Source: Cellulomonas soli (lineage in GTDB: Bacteria > Actinomycetota > Actinomycetes > Actinomycetales > Cellulomonadaceae). Taken from it: 64,000 nt of DNA. Positions 39,586-47,814 of the stretch are shown piece by piece (the stretch's first letter is position 1; each line of letters starts with the position of its first letter). The position numbers and the translations under genes were made by a program. Below the pieces are notes generated by a model. It worked only from the letters and a program-made list of their open reading frames with translations. It was not told the origin of the DNA and did no database searches. The DNA is taken from contig NZ_JACBZJ010000001.1 in the NCBI RefSeq assembly GCF_013409305.1, positions 3,534,001 through 3,598,000 on the forward strand, in the 5' to 3' direction.

Positions 39586-40794
39586 TCAGTAGCGCGGCAG
39601 GGACGGGTCCACCTGGTCGATCCAGGCCAGGATGCCGCCGTCCAGGTGGCGGACGTCCGCGAAGCCGCGATCGTGCAGCAGCCGCAGCGCCAGTGCCGAC
39701 CGGGCCCCGCTCTTGCACAGGAGCACGAGCGGGCGTGCGGGGTCGAGCCCCGTCCGGTCGTCCTCGCGCACACGCGCGAGCGGGACGAGGCGGGCACCGG
39801 GGACCGCGACCAGGTCGTGCTCAGCCTGCTCGCGCACGTCGACCACGTCGAGGTCGACCTCTCCGCGCTCGCGGGCGGCCAGCAGCGCGGCGAGCTCGAT
39901 CGCAGTGACGCTGGTGCCGCCGGCGCCGGGGGAGTCGGCCGTGGGTCCCGGCGTCGACGCCGCGGGAACGGCGCACGAGGCGTCGAGATCGACCAGACCC
40001 GTCACGGCGACCGCGTGCGGGTCGGGGCGGACCGGGACCTCGCGCCAGCGGGCGGTCAGCGCGTCGTACGTCGCGACGCGGCCGAGCAGCGGTTCGCCGA
40101 TGCCCAGGAGCAGCTTGACGACCTCGACGGCCATCGCGGTGCCGACGGCCCCGCAGACGGCACCCAGCACACCGGCCTCCGCGCAGGAGGGCACCTCACC
40201 GGGGGCCGGGGGGCGGGCGAACACGTCGCGGTAGGTGACTGCCTCGTAGCCGTGCCCGGCGGGCGGGCGGGACCAGAAGACCGACACCTGGCCGTCGAAG
40301 CGCAGCACGGAGCCCCACACGAGCGGGATGCCGGTCAGCGCGCAGGCGTCGGCCACGAGGTAGCGGGTGGCGAACGTGTCCGTGCCGTCGACGACGAGGT
40401 CGTAGGCGGCCAGCAGCTCGAGCGCGTTCGAGGCGTCGATGCGCACGTGGTGCGTGACGACGCTCACCGAGGGGTCGGCGCGCCGCACGGCGTCGGCCGC
40501 GCTGTCCACCTTGGGCCGGCCGAGGTCGGCCGTCCCGTGCACGACCTGGCGCTGCAGGTTGGACACCTCGACGTCGTCGTCGTCCACCACGCCGATCGTG
40601 CCCACGCCCGCGGCGGCGAGGTAGAGCAGCACGGGGGAGCCGAGGCCGCCGGCCCCGACGACGAGCACCCGGGCGTTGCGCAGCCGTCGCTGGCCCAGGG
40701 TGCCGATCCCGGGCACCAGCAGGTGCCGGGAGTACCGGGTGCGCTCGGCGGCCGAGAGCTCGGGCGCGGGCTCGACGAGCGGGGGCAGTGCCAT
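39586..40794 (-). CDS. moeZ: MoeZ-type adenylyltransferase/sulfurtransferase (ThiF + rhodanese) lacking zinc cysteines
   Basis: A 402-residue fusion of a ThiF/MoeB-like adenylyltransferase (about residues 15-255; VVGAGGLGSPVLLYLAAAGVG) and a C-terminal rhodanese (about 290-400; LLCKSGARSALAL, persulfide Cys). It activates the C-terminus of MoaD-type carriers and transfers sulfur for molybdopterin synthesis. The usual zinc CxxC pairs are missing: the position of CYRC reads TYRD, and no CPxC follows the DALTARWREVPVRPDP block. CAEAGVLGAVCG is kept. The ATG is leaderless (TAGCGT 6 nt upstream). Confidence 0.92.
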   Translation of the reverse strand: MALPPLVEPAPELSAAERTRYSRHLLVPGIGTLGQRRLRNARVLVVGAGGLGSPVLLYLAAAGVGTIGVVDDDDVEVSNLQRQVVHGTADLGRPKVDSAADAVRRADPSVSVVTHHVRIDASNALELLAAYDLVVDGTDTFATRYLVADACALTGIPLVWGSVLRFDGQVSVFWSRPPAGHGYEAVTYRDVFARPPAPGEVPSCAEAGVLGAVCGAVGTAMAVEVVKLLLGIGEPLLGRVATYDALTARWREVPVRPDPHAVAVTGLVDLDASCAVPAASTPGPTADSPGAGGTSVTAIELAALLAARERGEVDLDVVDVREQAEHDLVAVPGARLVPLARVREDDRTGLDPARPLVLLCKSGARSALALRLLHDRGFADVRHLDGGILAWIDQVDPSLPRY

Positions 40795-40800
40795 GGGTCG

Positions 40801-40806
40801 ACGCTA
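40801..40806 (-). promoter_or_regulatory. -10 box for leaderless moeZ
   Basis: TAGCGT (TANNNT) on the minus strand, 6 nt before the moeZ ATG, inside the 22-bp gap after the ABC ATPase gene. Confidence 0.5.
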
Positions 40807-40816
40807 GCCGACGCCC

Positions 40817-41590
40817 TCAGGCGGGGACGCGCACCGTGTGCCCGAGCGCGGCGACCAGCGCGCGGGTGTCCTCGTGCTGGGGGTCGGCGAGCACGTCGCG
40901 CAGGGGGCCGTGCTCGACGAGCCGGCCGTCGGCCAGCACGTGCACGTGACGCGTGAGCCGGTCGAGCAGGCGCAGGTCGTGCGAGGCGACGAGCAGTCCG
41001 ATGCCCTCGGCGCCGACCAGCTCTCCCAGCCGGTCGGCGAGCTCGTCGCGCATGCCTGGGTCGACCGCGGTGAGCGGCTCGTCGAGCAGCACGACCTCGG
41101 GGCGGGTGGCCACGGCGTGCGCGAGCGCGAGGCGCTGGCGCTCGCCGCCGGACAGCGTGGCGACGCGGCGGGTGGCGTAGCCGATCGGCAGGTCGAGCAG
41201 TGCGAGGACCTCGTCGACGTCCCGGCCCGTGGAGCGTCCGGCGCTGCGTGCGTCGCCGAGCGCGCCGGTGAGCACGCGTTCGACCGTGTGCAGGGGGTCG
41301 ATGCCGACCAGGGCGTTCTGGTGCACGGTGCGCAGGCGGGCGCGCACGGACTTGCGGTCGCGGCGCGGCGGCTTGTGGGTGCTGCGACCGCCGAACGTGA
41401 CGCTGCCACGGTCGGGACGGGCCGCGCCGGCGAGCAGCTCGACGAGCGTCGACTTGCCGATGCCGGAGCGTCCGAGCAGCCCGATCGACTCGCCCGGTCG
41501 CACCGTGAGGTCGACCCCTTGCAGCACGGGTGTGCTGCCGTAGGCCGCCCACACGTCCTTGGCCTCGAGGACCCCGTCCGTACCGCTCAT
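40817..41590 (-). CDS. Orphan ABC transporter ATPase, nickel/peptide (NikE/DppF-like)
   Basis: A 257-residue ABC ATPase. Walker A is LLGRSGIGKSTLVELLAG, the Q-loop region RTVHQNALVGIDPLHTVERV resembles peptide/nickel ATPases (NikE/DppF), the signature TLSGGERQRLALAHAV is intact, and Walker B is VVLLDEPLTAVD. No permease or binding protein is encoded nearby, so the transporter partner must be elsewhere or this is a non-transport ATPase. It lies upstream of moeZ on the same strand (22-bp gap), and nickel or oxyanion metabolism is possible but unproven. The start follows no clear ribosome binding site. Confidence 0.82.
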   Translation of the reverse strand: MSGTDGVLEAKDVWAAYGSTPVLQGVDLTVRPGESIGLLGRSGIGKSTLVELLAGAARPDRGSVTFGGRSTHKPPRRDRKSVRARLRTVHQNALVGIDPLHTVERVLTGALGDARSAGRSTGRDVDEVLALLDLPIGYATRRVATLSGGERQRLALAHAVATRPEVVLLDEPLTAVDPGMRDELADRLGELVGAEGIGLLVASHDLRLLDRLTRHVHVLADGRLVEHGPLRDVLADPQHEDTRALVAALGHTVRVPA

Positions 41591-41738
41591 ACGTGCGTCA
41601 CCGCTTCTCGTGCTCTGCCTGTCGACGTGTGTCGGACGCGTCGGGTCAGGAACCCGTGCGTTCGTCGTCCGAGTGCCCAACGTACGGGACGGCCGGATCG
41701 CTCCCGCGGGTCGTCGGGCCCTCCCCGGTTCTGCGCGG

Positions 41739-41768
41739 TTGGCGTCTGGATACCCCCAGGGGTATGGT
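41739..41768 (+). promoter_or_regulatory. Promoter of the first persulfide operon
   Basis: TTGGCG (41739-41744) and TATGGT (41763-41768) are spaced by 18 bp; the -10 ends 7 nt before the GTG start at 41776, so the mRNA should be leaderless. The ATACCCC palindrome fills the spacer and enters the -10. Confidence 0.6.
41750..41765. promoter_or_regulatory. CsoR/CstR-type operator, copy 1
   Basis: ATACCCC-CA-GGGGTAT is a perfect 7-bp inverted repeat. CsoR-family repressors, including the persulfide sensor CstR, bind C-tract/G-tract palindromes of this type. It overlaps the promoter of a reductase-rhodanese operon, as expected for persulfide-responsive repression. A second copy stands before the next operon. 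Confidence 0.65.
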
Positions 41769-41775
41769 TCGTGGC

Positions 41776-43557
41776 GTGGAGACGAACGACAGCCAGAGCC
41801 CGCACGCCCAGCCCGCCCAGCCCGAGCCGGCGCGGCGGATCGTCATCGTGGGCGGTGTGGCCGGTGGCATGAGCGCCGCGGCCCGCGCCCGCCGGCAGGA
41901 CGAGCACGCCCAGATCATCGTGCTCGAGCAGTCCGCGTACGTGTCCTTCGCCAACTGCGGCCTGCCCTACCAGCTGGCGGGGGAGATCGCCCGGCGCGAC
42001 GACCTGCTGCTGCACACGCCCGACTCGCTGGCCGCCGCGCTCGCGCTCGACGTGCGCGTCGGCAGCCGGGTCACCGCCATCGACCGTGAGGCGCGGACGG
42101 TCACCGTGCGCACCGCCGACGAGGAGTACCCGCTCGGGTACGACGCGCTGCTGCTGGCCCCCGGCGCCGTCGCCGTGCGGCCCCCGATCGAGGGGCTCGA
42201 CCTCTCTGCGGTGCACTCGCTGCGGACCATCCCCGACCTGGACGGGCTCCGGGCCCGGGTCGACCGCCTCGTGGCCGAGCGACCGGGTGCCGGCCGGGCC
42301 GTCGTCGTCGGCGCCGGCTTCATCGGGCTGGAGGCCGTCGAGGCGCTCGTGACCCGCGGGCTGCACGTCGACCTGGTCGAGCTGGCCGATCACGTGCTGC
42401 CGCCGCTGGACGCCGAGCTCGCACCGCTGCTGGCCGACGAGCTGGTCGAGCACGGCGTCGGGCTGCACCTGGGCGTCTCGGCCCGGTCCGTCGCGGCGAG
42501 CGGCGAGGGATCCGACGCGCCTGTCACCGTCACGCTGTCCGACGGCACGGTGATCGCGGCCGACGTCGTCGTGGTCAACGTCGGCGTGCGCCCCGCGAGC
42601 GACCTGGCCAGGGACGCGGGCCTGGAGCTCGGCACCGCCGGCGCGATCCGGGTGGACGGCGACCAGCGCACGTCCGACCCGCACATCTGGGCCGTGGGCG
42701 ACGCCGTCGAGGTCACGCACGCGGTGACGGGCGTGGTCGGCCCTGTGCCGCTGGCCGGCCCCGCCAACCGTCAGGGCCGCCGCGCCGCAGACTCGATGCT
42801 CGGACGGCGCACGACCCCGCAGGCCGCGGTGCTCGGCACCGCGATCGTGCGGGTGTTCGGCCTCACCGCCGCGGTCACGGGCGCAAGCCAGGCCACGCTG
42901 GCGCGGGCAGGGATCGCGCACGAGGTCGTCCGGATCCACCCCGGTCACCACGCCGGCTACTACCCGGGCGCCGAGCAGGTGCACCTGGTGGCCTCCTTCG
43001 CGCCCGACGGGCGGCTGCTGGGCGCGCAGGGCGTGGGGCGTGCCGGTGTCGACAAGCGGATCGATGTGCTGGCCACCGCGCTGCGCGCCGGGATGACCGC
43101 CGACGACCTGGCCGAGCTCGAGCTGGCGTACGCCCCACCGTTCGGCTCGGCCAAGGACGCCGTCAACATGCTCGGCTTCGTCGCGCAGAACGTGCTCGAC
43201 GGTGTGCTGCCGCAGTGGCACCCCGCCGACCTCGACGCCGCCCGCGCCGATACCCTGGTGCTCGACGTGCGCTCGGTGGCCGAGTACGACCGCGGCCACC
43301 TGCCCGAGGCGCTGAACATCCCGCACACCCAGCTGCGCGACCGCCTCGACGAGGTGCGCGAGGCGGCAGCCGGACGCGTCGTCAGCGTGCACTGCCAGAG
43401 CGGGGTCCGCTCGTACATCGCCACCCGGGTGCTGCTCGCCGCCGGCCTCGACGCCCGCAACCTGTCCGGCGGCTGGCTCACCCTGCGGGCCGCCCGCCCC
43501 GACCTGTCCGCGCTCGCCCGGACCACGCCCCGTACCCAGGAAGAGGTGCTCGTATGA
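41776..43557 (+). CDS. CoA-disulfide/persulfide reductase fused to rhodanese
   Basis: A 593-residue flavoprotein of the CoADR-Rhd/NADH-dependent persulfide reductase type. FAD binding is IVIVGGVAGGMSAAARA (from residue 22); the single redox cysteine is Cys61 in VSFANCGLPYQ. NAD binding is AVVVGAGFIGLEAVEAL, and ELAYAPPFGSAKDAVNMLGF is the family block before the C-terminal rhodanese (about residues 490-590), whose persulfide Cys is in SVHCQSGVRSY. It should reduce CoA or protein persulfides with NAD(P)H. The GTG start is leaderless; an ATG 12 nt earlier overlaps the operator. It couples to the next gene by ATGA. Confidence 0.93.
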   Translation: METNDSQSPHAQPAQPEPARRIVIVGGVAGGMSAAARARRQDEHAQIIVLEQSAYVSFANCGLPYQLAGEIARRDDLLLHTPDSLAAALALDVRVGSRVTAIDREARTVTVRTADEEYPLGYDALLLAPGAVAVRPPIEGLDLSAVHSLRTIPDLDGLRARVDRLVAERPGAGRAVVVGAGFIGLEAVEALVTRGLHVDLVELADHVLPPLDAELAPLLADELVEHGVGLHLGVSARSVAASGEGSDAPVTVTLSDGTVIAADVVVVNVGVRPASDLARDAGLELGTAGAIRVDGDQRTSDPHIWAVGDAVEVTHAVTGVVGPVPLAGPANRQGRRAADSMLGRRTTPQAAVLGTAIVRVFGLTAAVTGASQATLARAGIAHEVVRIHPGHHAGYYPGAEQVHLVASFAPDGRLLGAQGVGRAGVDKRIDVLATALRAGMTADDLAELELAYAPPFGSAKDAVNMLGFVAQNVLDGVLPQWHPADLDAARADTLVLDVRSVAEYDRGHLPEALNIPHTQLRDRLDEVREAAAGRVVSVHCQSGVRSYIATRVLLAAGLDARNLSGGWLTLRAARPDLSALARTTPRTQEEVLV

Positions 43558-43931
43558 CCGCCACCACCGACTCGTTCGCCGGCCGCCTGCGCAGGATGTT
43601 CGGTCGTGGTGAGGACGACGGACGTCTGCCCGCGAGCGTCGACGCCGCCCGGGCGCTCGAGCTCGTGCGTGGGGGTGCCGCGGTGCTCGACGTGCGTGAA
43701 CGCTCGGAGTGGAAGACCGGGCACGCGCCGCAGGCCGTGCACGTGCCGCTCGGCGAGATCGACACCGCCCCGCGGCGGCTGCGTCAGGGCGCGCCGGTGG
43801 TCGTGATGTGCGCCAGCGGCATCCGCTCGCGCAGTGCGGCCAAGCGCCTGCGCGGCCTCGGGTACGACGCCACGAGCCTGTCCGGCGGCATCGCCGCCTG
43901 GCAGCGCGCCGGCGGGGCCGTGCGCCGCTGA
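43554..43931 (+). CDS. Single-domain rhodanese sulfurtransferase
   Basis: A 125-residue rhodanese. VLDVRERSEWKTGHAPQAVH leads the domain and VVMCASGIRSRSAAKRL contains the catalytic Cys in the loop CASGIRS, typical of thiosulfate/persulfide sulfurtransferases; SLSGGIAAWQRAGG closes it. A short basic N-terminus (FAGRLRRMFGRG) precedes. No signal peptide. The ATG overlaps the stop of the reductase by 4 nt, so it belongs to the same persulfide-processing unit. Confidence 0.93.
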   Translation: MTATTDSFAGRLRRMFGRGEDDGRLPASVDAARALELVRGGAAVLDVRERSEWKTGHAPQAVHVPLGEIDTAPRRLRQGAPVVVMCASGIRSRSAAKRLRGLGYDATSLSGGIAAWQRAGGAVRR

Positions 43932-43983
43932 CCGACCGCCCCTCCCCGACCTTCGACCCTCACCTCCCGAGGAGGAGCACGGC

Positions 43984-44358
43984 ATGGCCACCACCACCCT
44001 CACCGGTGCCACATTCCTGGACACCGTCCAGGGCGAGGGCATCGTCCTGGTCGACTTCTGGGCCGCCTGGTGCGGGCCGTGCCGGATGTTCGCGCCGGTC
44101 TTCGAGAAGGCCTCCGACGCGCACCCGGACATCGTGTTCGGCAAGGTCGACACCGAGGCCGAGCAGCAGCTGGCCGCGCAGGCCGGCATCACCTCGATCC
44201 CCACGCTCATGGCGTTCCGCGACGGTGTGCTGGTGTACGCCGAGCCGGGTGCACTGCCGGCGCCGGCACTCGAGCAGATCGTGCAGGCCGTGCGCGACCT
44301 GGACATGGACGACGTGCGGCGTCGGCTCACCGAGCAGACGTCCCAGCCCACCGGCTGA
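43984..44358 (+). CDS. trxA: Thioredoxin
   Basis: A 124-residue thioredoxin with the active site FWAAWCGPCRMFAPV and the cis-proline in ITSIPTLMAFRDG. The C-terminus carries about 15 extra residues (DMDDVRRRLTEQTSQPTG). It lies 52 nt after the rhodanese with its own GAGGAGGAG ribosome binding site and probably recycles the persulfidated rhodanese or reductase. It is the last gene before a strong hairpin. Confidence 0.95.
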   Translation: MATTTLTGATFLDTVQGEGIVLVDFWAAWCGPCRMFAPVFEKASDAHPDIVFGKVDTEAEQQLAAQAGITSIPTLMAFRDGVLVYAEPGALPAPALEQIVQAVRDLDMDDVRRRLTEQTSQPTG

Positions 44359-44460
44359 CCCGCAGGGCGGGCGCGGCGCACGACCAGGGTGTGCCTGACC
44401 CCGTCCGTCCCGGGCGACGAGGTTGTTCCTGTCGCTGGCCTGACCTGCGGTCTCTCGTGC

Positions 44461-44497
44461 GGAGGACCGGGACCCCGGACCTGGGTCCCGGTCCTCC
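44461..44497. terminator. 15-bp perfect hairpin after the thioredoxin gene
   Basis: GGAGGACCGGGACCC and GGGTCCCGGTCCTCC pair perfectly over 15 bp with a 7-nt loop. It separates the two persulfide operons and ends just before the TAGCGT box of the second. Confidence 0.8.
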
Positions 44498-44512
44498 TGC
44501 GTCCGGTCCCGA

Positions 44513-44540
44513 TAGCGTCGAGGAATACCACCCGGGGTAT
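44513..44540 (+). promoter_or_regulatory. Promoter and CsoR/CstR-type operator, copy 2
   Basis: TAGCGT (44513-44518) can act as -10, placing the start of transcription at about 44525. ATACCAC-CC-GGGGTAT (44525-44540) differs from copy 1 by one base in the left arm. GAGGGGAG at 44542-44549 is the ribosome binding site of the fusion gene. Shared operators suggest both operons belong to one regulon. Confidence 0.6.
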
Positions 44541-44555
44541 CGAGGGGAGTGCACG

Positions 44556-47081
44556 GTGAAGATCGTCGTCGTCGGTGGAGTGGCAGCAGGGGCATCGGTC
44601 GCAGCACGCGCACGGCGCCTGGACGAGTTCGCGGAGATCGTCGTCCTCGAACGCGGCCACCACGTCTCGTTCGCCAACTGCGGCCTGCCGTACCACATCG
44701 GTGAGGTCATCACCGAGCGCAGCCGCCTGCTCCTGCAGACCCCGCAGAGCCTGCGCGAGTCCCTCGACATCGACGTGCGCGTCGGCGCCGAGGTCGTCGC
44801 CATCGACCGCCAGGCCCGCACCGTGACCGTGCGCGAGGTCGACAGCGGCCGCCGGTACACCGAGACCTACGACGCGCTCGCCCTGTGCCCCGGCTCCGAA
44901 CCCGTCCGCCCGCCGCTGCCCGGCATCGACCACGAAGCCGTGCAGGTGCTGCGACGCATCGGCGACATGGACACCATCAAGGCACGCCTCGACGCGGCCC
45001 TGGCCGCCACGAGGGCCGGCGAACGCGGCCCCGTGCGCACCGTCGTCATCGGCGCCGGGTACATCGGCCTGGAGATGGCCGAGAACCTGCACCACCGCGG
45101 CGCCGAGGTGCACGTCGTGGAGATGGCCGACCAGATCCTCCCGCCGCTCGACCGCGAGATGTCCGTCCCCGTCGAGCACCACCTGCGCAGCCGCGGCATC
45201 GAGCTGCACCTGAGCACCGCCGCCGCCGCCTTCACCCCGCGACCCGACGGCGGCGTCACCGTCGAGCTGACCAGCGGCCAGTTCCTGCCCGCCGACCTCG
45301 TCGTCCTCGCCGCAGGCGTGCGCCCCAGCACCACCCTGGCCGTCGCCGCGGGTCTCGACCTCGGCGAGCACGGCGGCATCGCCGTCGACGAGCACATGCG
45401 CACGTCCGACCCGCACATCTGGGCCGCCGGCGACGCCGTCGAGACCCCTCACACCGTCCTGCCCGGCCGCGCCCTGGCACCCCTGGCAGGCCCCGCCAAC
45501 CGGCAGGCCCGCGTCGCCGCGGAGAACATCTGCGGCCGCGACACCCGCTACCGCTCCACGCAGGGCACCTCGATTGTCAAGGTCTTCGACATGGTCGCCG
45601 GCGGCACCGGCGCCACCGAACGTCAGCTGACCGCCGCGCACGTGCCCTACCGCGCCGTGCACGTGCACCCCTCAGGGCACGCCGGCTACTACCCGGGCAC
45701 CGCGATGATGAACCTCAAGGTGCTCTTCGCCCCCGACACCGGCCGCATCCTCGGTGCCCAGGCCGCCGGGTTCGACGGCGTCGACAAGCGCCTGGACGTC
45801 CTGGCCGGTGCCCTGCGTGCCGAGCAGAGCGTGTACGACCTCGAAGAGCTCGAGCTCGCCTACGCCCCGCCGTTCGGCTCGGCGAAGGACCCCGTCAACA
45901 TGGCCGGGTTCGTCGCCTCCAACGTGCTGCGCGGCGACCTGACCCTCTGGTACGCCCAGGACTACCCGGCCGCCACCGCCGGCGCCCGCATCATCGACGT
46001 GCGTACGCCCGAGGAGTTCTCGATCTGGCACCTGCCCGGTGCAGAGAACGTCCCGCTGGCCGTGCTGCGCGAGCAGTGCACCACCTGGGACACGAGCACC
46101 CCCGTGCGCCTCTACTGCGCCGTCGGGTTCCGCAGCTACCTGGCCCACCGGGCCCTCGTGCAGCGCGGGTTCACCGACGTGGCCACGCTGTCCGGCGGAT
46201 CCACCACGTTCCGCGCCTGGCACGAGCTCGAGCCCGACGCCGACGAGGCACCCGCACCCGTCATCGCCTACGCCGAGTCGCTCGCCGTCGTCGAGCAGAT
46301 CCGCAAGGCCGACGCGCTCGCGGCCGGCACCGGGGTGTCCCTCGACCTGGACTGCAGCGGCCTGGCCTGCCCCGGTCCGATCATGAAGCTCGCCGAGAGC
46401 ATCCGGGGCCTGGCCGACGGCGACGAGGTCGTCGTCACCGTCTCCGACCCCGGGTTCGCCAACGACGCACCCGCCTGGGCCCGCCGCAACGGGCACCAGC
46501 TCGTCGCCCTGGAACCGCGGGGCCCAGGCTACGTGGCCACGTTCCGCAAGGGGGCCGCCGGGGCAACCCCTGCCGTCGGCACGGGCACCGCGCCTGTCAC
46601 CGCGACCGGCCCGGGCAAGACCTCCTTCGTGGTCTTCTCCGGCGACCTCGACAAGGTGCTCGCGGCGTTCATCATCGCCAACGGGGCCGTGGCGATGGGC
46701 GAGGACGTCTCGATGTTCTTCACGTTCTGGGGCCTGAACACCCTGCGCCGCCAGGACCCGCCGGCCCGCGAGCGCTCCGTGATGGACACGATGTTCGGCG
46801 CGATGATGCCCCGAGGGGCGGACAAGCTCACGCTCTCGCAGCTGCACATGGCCGGTGCGGGCACGGCCATGATCAAGAAGGTCATGCGCGACAACGCCGT
46901 GCCCACGCTGCCCGAGCTGATCGCCTCGGCACAGGCTGGGGGAGCCCGCCTGATCGCCTGCACCATGACGATGGATCTGCTCGGCATCGCCGCCGGAGAC
47001 CTCCTCGACGGCGTGGAGCTCGGCGGTGTGGCCACCTTCCTCGGCGAGGCGAACGAGTCGGGAACCACGCTGTTCATCTGA
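44556..47081 (+). CDS. Four-domain CoADR-rhodanese-TusA-DsrE fusion protein
   Basis: An 841-residue protein combining four sulfur-transfer modules. Residues 1-450 are a flavin disulfide reductase (KIVVVGGVAAGASVAARA; Cys42 in VSFANCGLPYH). About 465-560 is a rhodanese (Cys521 in LYCAVGFRSY). About 590-660 is a TusA domain (CSGLACPGPIMKLAE, Cys605 in CPGP). About 685-841 is a DsrE/F-like domain (FVVFSGDLDKVLAAFIIANG; Cys802 in LIACTMTMDLLGI). This could channel persulfide sulfur from the reductase to TusA and DsrE on one chain. The GTG start has GAGGGGAG 6 nt upstream. No signal peptide; cytosolic. Confidence 0.94.
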   Translation: MKIVVVGGVAAGASVAARARRLDEFAEIVVLERGHHVSFANCGLPYHIGEVITERSRLLLQTPQSLRESLDIDVRVGAEVVAIDRQARTVTVREVDSGRRYTETYDALALCPGSEPVRPPLPGIDHEAVQVLRRIGDMDTIKARLDAALAATRAGERGPVRTVVIGAGYIGLEMAENLHHRGAEVHVVEMADQILPPLDREMSVPVEHHLRSRGIELHLSTAAAAFTPRPDGGVTVELTSGQFLPADLVVLAAGVRPSTTLAVAAGLDLGEHGGIAVDEHMRTSDPHIWAAGDAVETPHTVLPGRALAPLAGPANRQARVAAENICGRDTRYRSTQGTSIVKVFDMVAGGTGATERQLTAAHVPYRAVHVHPSGHAGYYPGTAMMNLKVLFAPDTGRILGAQAAGFDGVDKRLDVLAGALRAEQSVYDLEELELAYAPPFGSAKDPVNMAGFVASNVLRGDLTLWYAQDYPAATAGARIIDVRTPEEFSIWHLPGAENVPLAVLREQCTTWDTSTPVRLYCAVGFRSYLAHRALVQRGFTDVATLSGGSTTFRAWHELEPDADEAPAPVIAYAESLAVVEQIRKADALAAGTGVSLDLDCSGLACPGPIMKLAESIRGLADGDEVVVTVSDPGFANDAPAWARRNGHQLVALEPRGPGYVATFRKGAAGATPAVGTGTAPVTATGPGKTSFVVFSGDLDKVLAAFIIANGAVAMGEDVSMFFTFWGLNTLRRQDPPARERSVMDTMFGAMMPRGADKLTLSQLHMAGAGTAMIKKVMRDNAVPTLPELIASAQAGGARLIACTMTMDLLGIAAGDLLDGVELGGVATFLGEANESGTTLFI

Positions 47082-47089
47082 GCGGCAAC

Positions 47090-47124
47090 CCGCCCCACGC
47101 AGGCCCTTCAGCCGCGTGGGGCGG
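47090..47124. terminator. 11-bp hairpin between the fusion gene and the response regulator
   Basis: CCGCCCCACGC pairs perfectly with GCGTGGGGCGG around a 13-nt loop, 9 bp after the fusion gene stop and just before the end of the opposing response-regulator gene; bidirectional terminator. Confidence 0.8.
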
Positions 47125-47130
47125 CGTCGG

Positions 47131-47814
47131 TCAGCCGGCGACCTGCAGGTACCGCAGCACCGCCAGCACCCGGCGGTGGTCCCCGGCGTCGGGAGCCAGG
47201 TCGAGCTTGCCGAAGATCGACGTCACGTGCTTCTCGACCGCACCGTAGGTGAGCACCATCGCCTCGGCGATGGCCCCGTTCGATCGCCCCTGCGCCATGA
47301 GCTCGAGCACCTCGCGCTCGCGGGCGGTCAGCCGGGCCAGGCCGGCGTCCACCGGTGCGGCCCCCAGCAGCTGGCTGACCACCTCGGGGTCGAGGACCGT
47401 GCGCCCGGCCGCGATCCGCTCGAGCGCGTCGAGGAACTCGCCGACGTCGGCCACCCGGTCCTTGAGCAGGTAGCCCACACCGCGTGCGTCGCCGCTGAAC
47501 AGGCGGGCGGCGAACCGTGTCTCCACGTACTGCGAGAACAGGAGCACCCCGACCTGCGGGTGGGCGGCCCGCAGCTGCAGCGCGGCACGCAGGCCCTCGT
47601 CGGTGTGGGTCGGGGGCATGCGCACGTCGACCACCGCGACGTCCGGCGGGTCGCCGCCGGCCACGAGCCGGTCGACCTCGGCCACGAGCTGGTCCCCGTC
47701 GCCCACGGCGGCCAGCACCTGGTGCCCGCGGCGTCCGAGCAGGGCCACGAGCCCGTCGCGCAGGATCGCCGCGTCGTCCGCGACGACGACGCGCAGCGCG
47801 CCGGCCGGGCTCAT
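47131..47814 (-). CDS. NarL/LuxR-type response regulator
   Basis: A 227-residue response regulator. The receiver has the acidic pair in VVVADDAAILRDG, the phosphoacceptor Asp in VAVVDVRMPP, and the conserved Lys in YLLKDRVADV. The LuxR HTH is LTAREREVLELMAQGRSNGA followed by VEKHVTSIFGKL at the C-terminus. It is translated from an ATG that overlaps the stop of the histidine kinase by 4 nt. Targets are unknown; its position next to the persulfide genes is not evidence of control, because a bidirectional terminator separates them. Confidence 0.94.
   Translation of the reverse strand: MSPAGALRVVVADDAAILRDGLVALLGRRGHQVLAAVGDGDQLVAEVDRLVAGGDPPDVAVVDVRMPPTHTDEGLRAALQLRAAHPQVGVLLFSQYVETRFAARLFSGDARGVGYLLKDRVADVGEFLDALERIAAGRTVLDPEVVSQLLGAAPVDAGLARLTAREREVLELMAQGRSNGAIAEAMVLTYGAVEKHVTSIFGKLDLAPDAGDHRRVLAVLRYLQVAG

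Noticed and set aside
42960..45668. A 902-codon minus-strand open frame across the persulfide operons
   Set aside because: Antisense shadow of strongly conserved enzymes; the translation is low-complexity and matches no family.
41591..47130. A CsoR/CstR repressor gene close to the ATACC palindromes
   Set aside because: No short CsoR-like frame (about 90-120 residues with Cys-His-Cys pattern) is present on either strand between the ABC ATPase and the response regulator.
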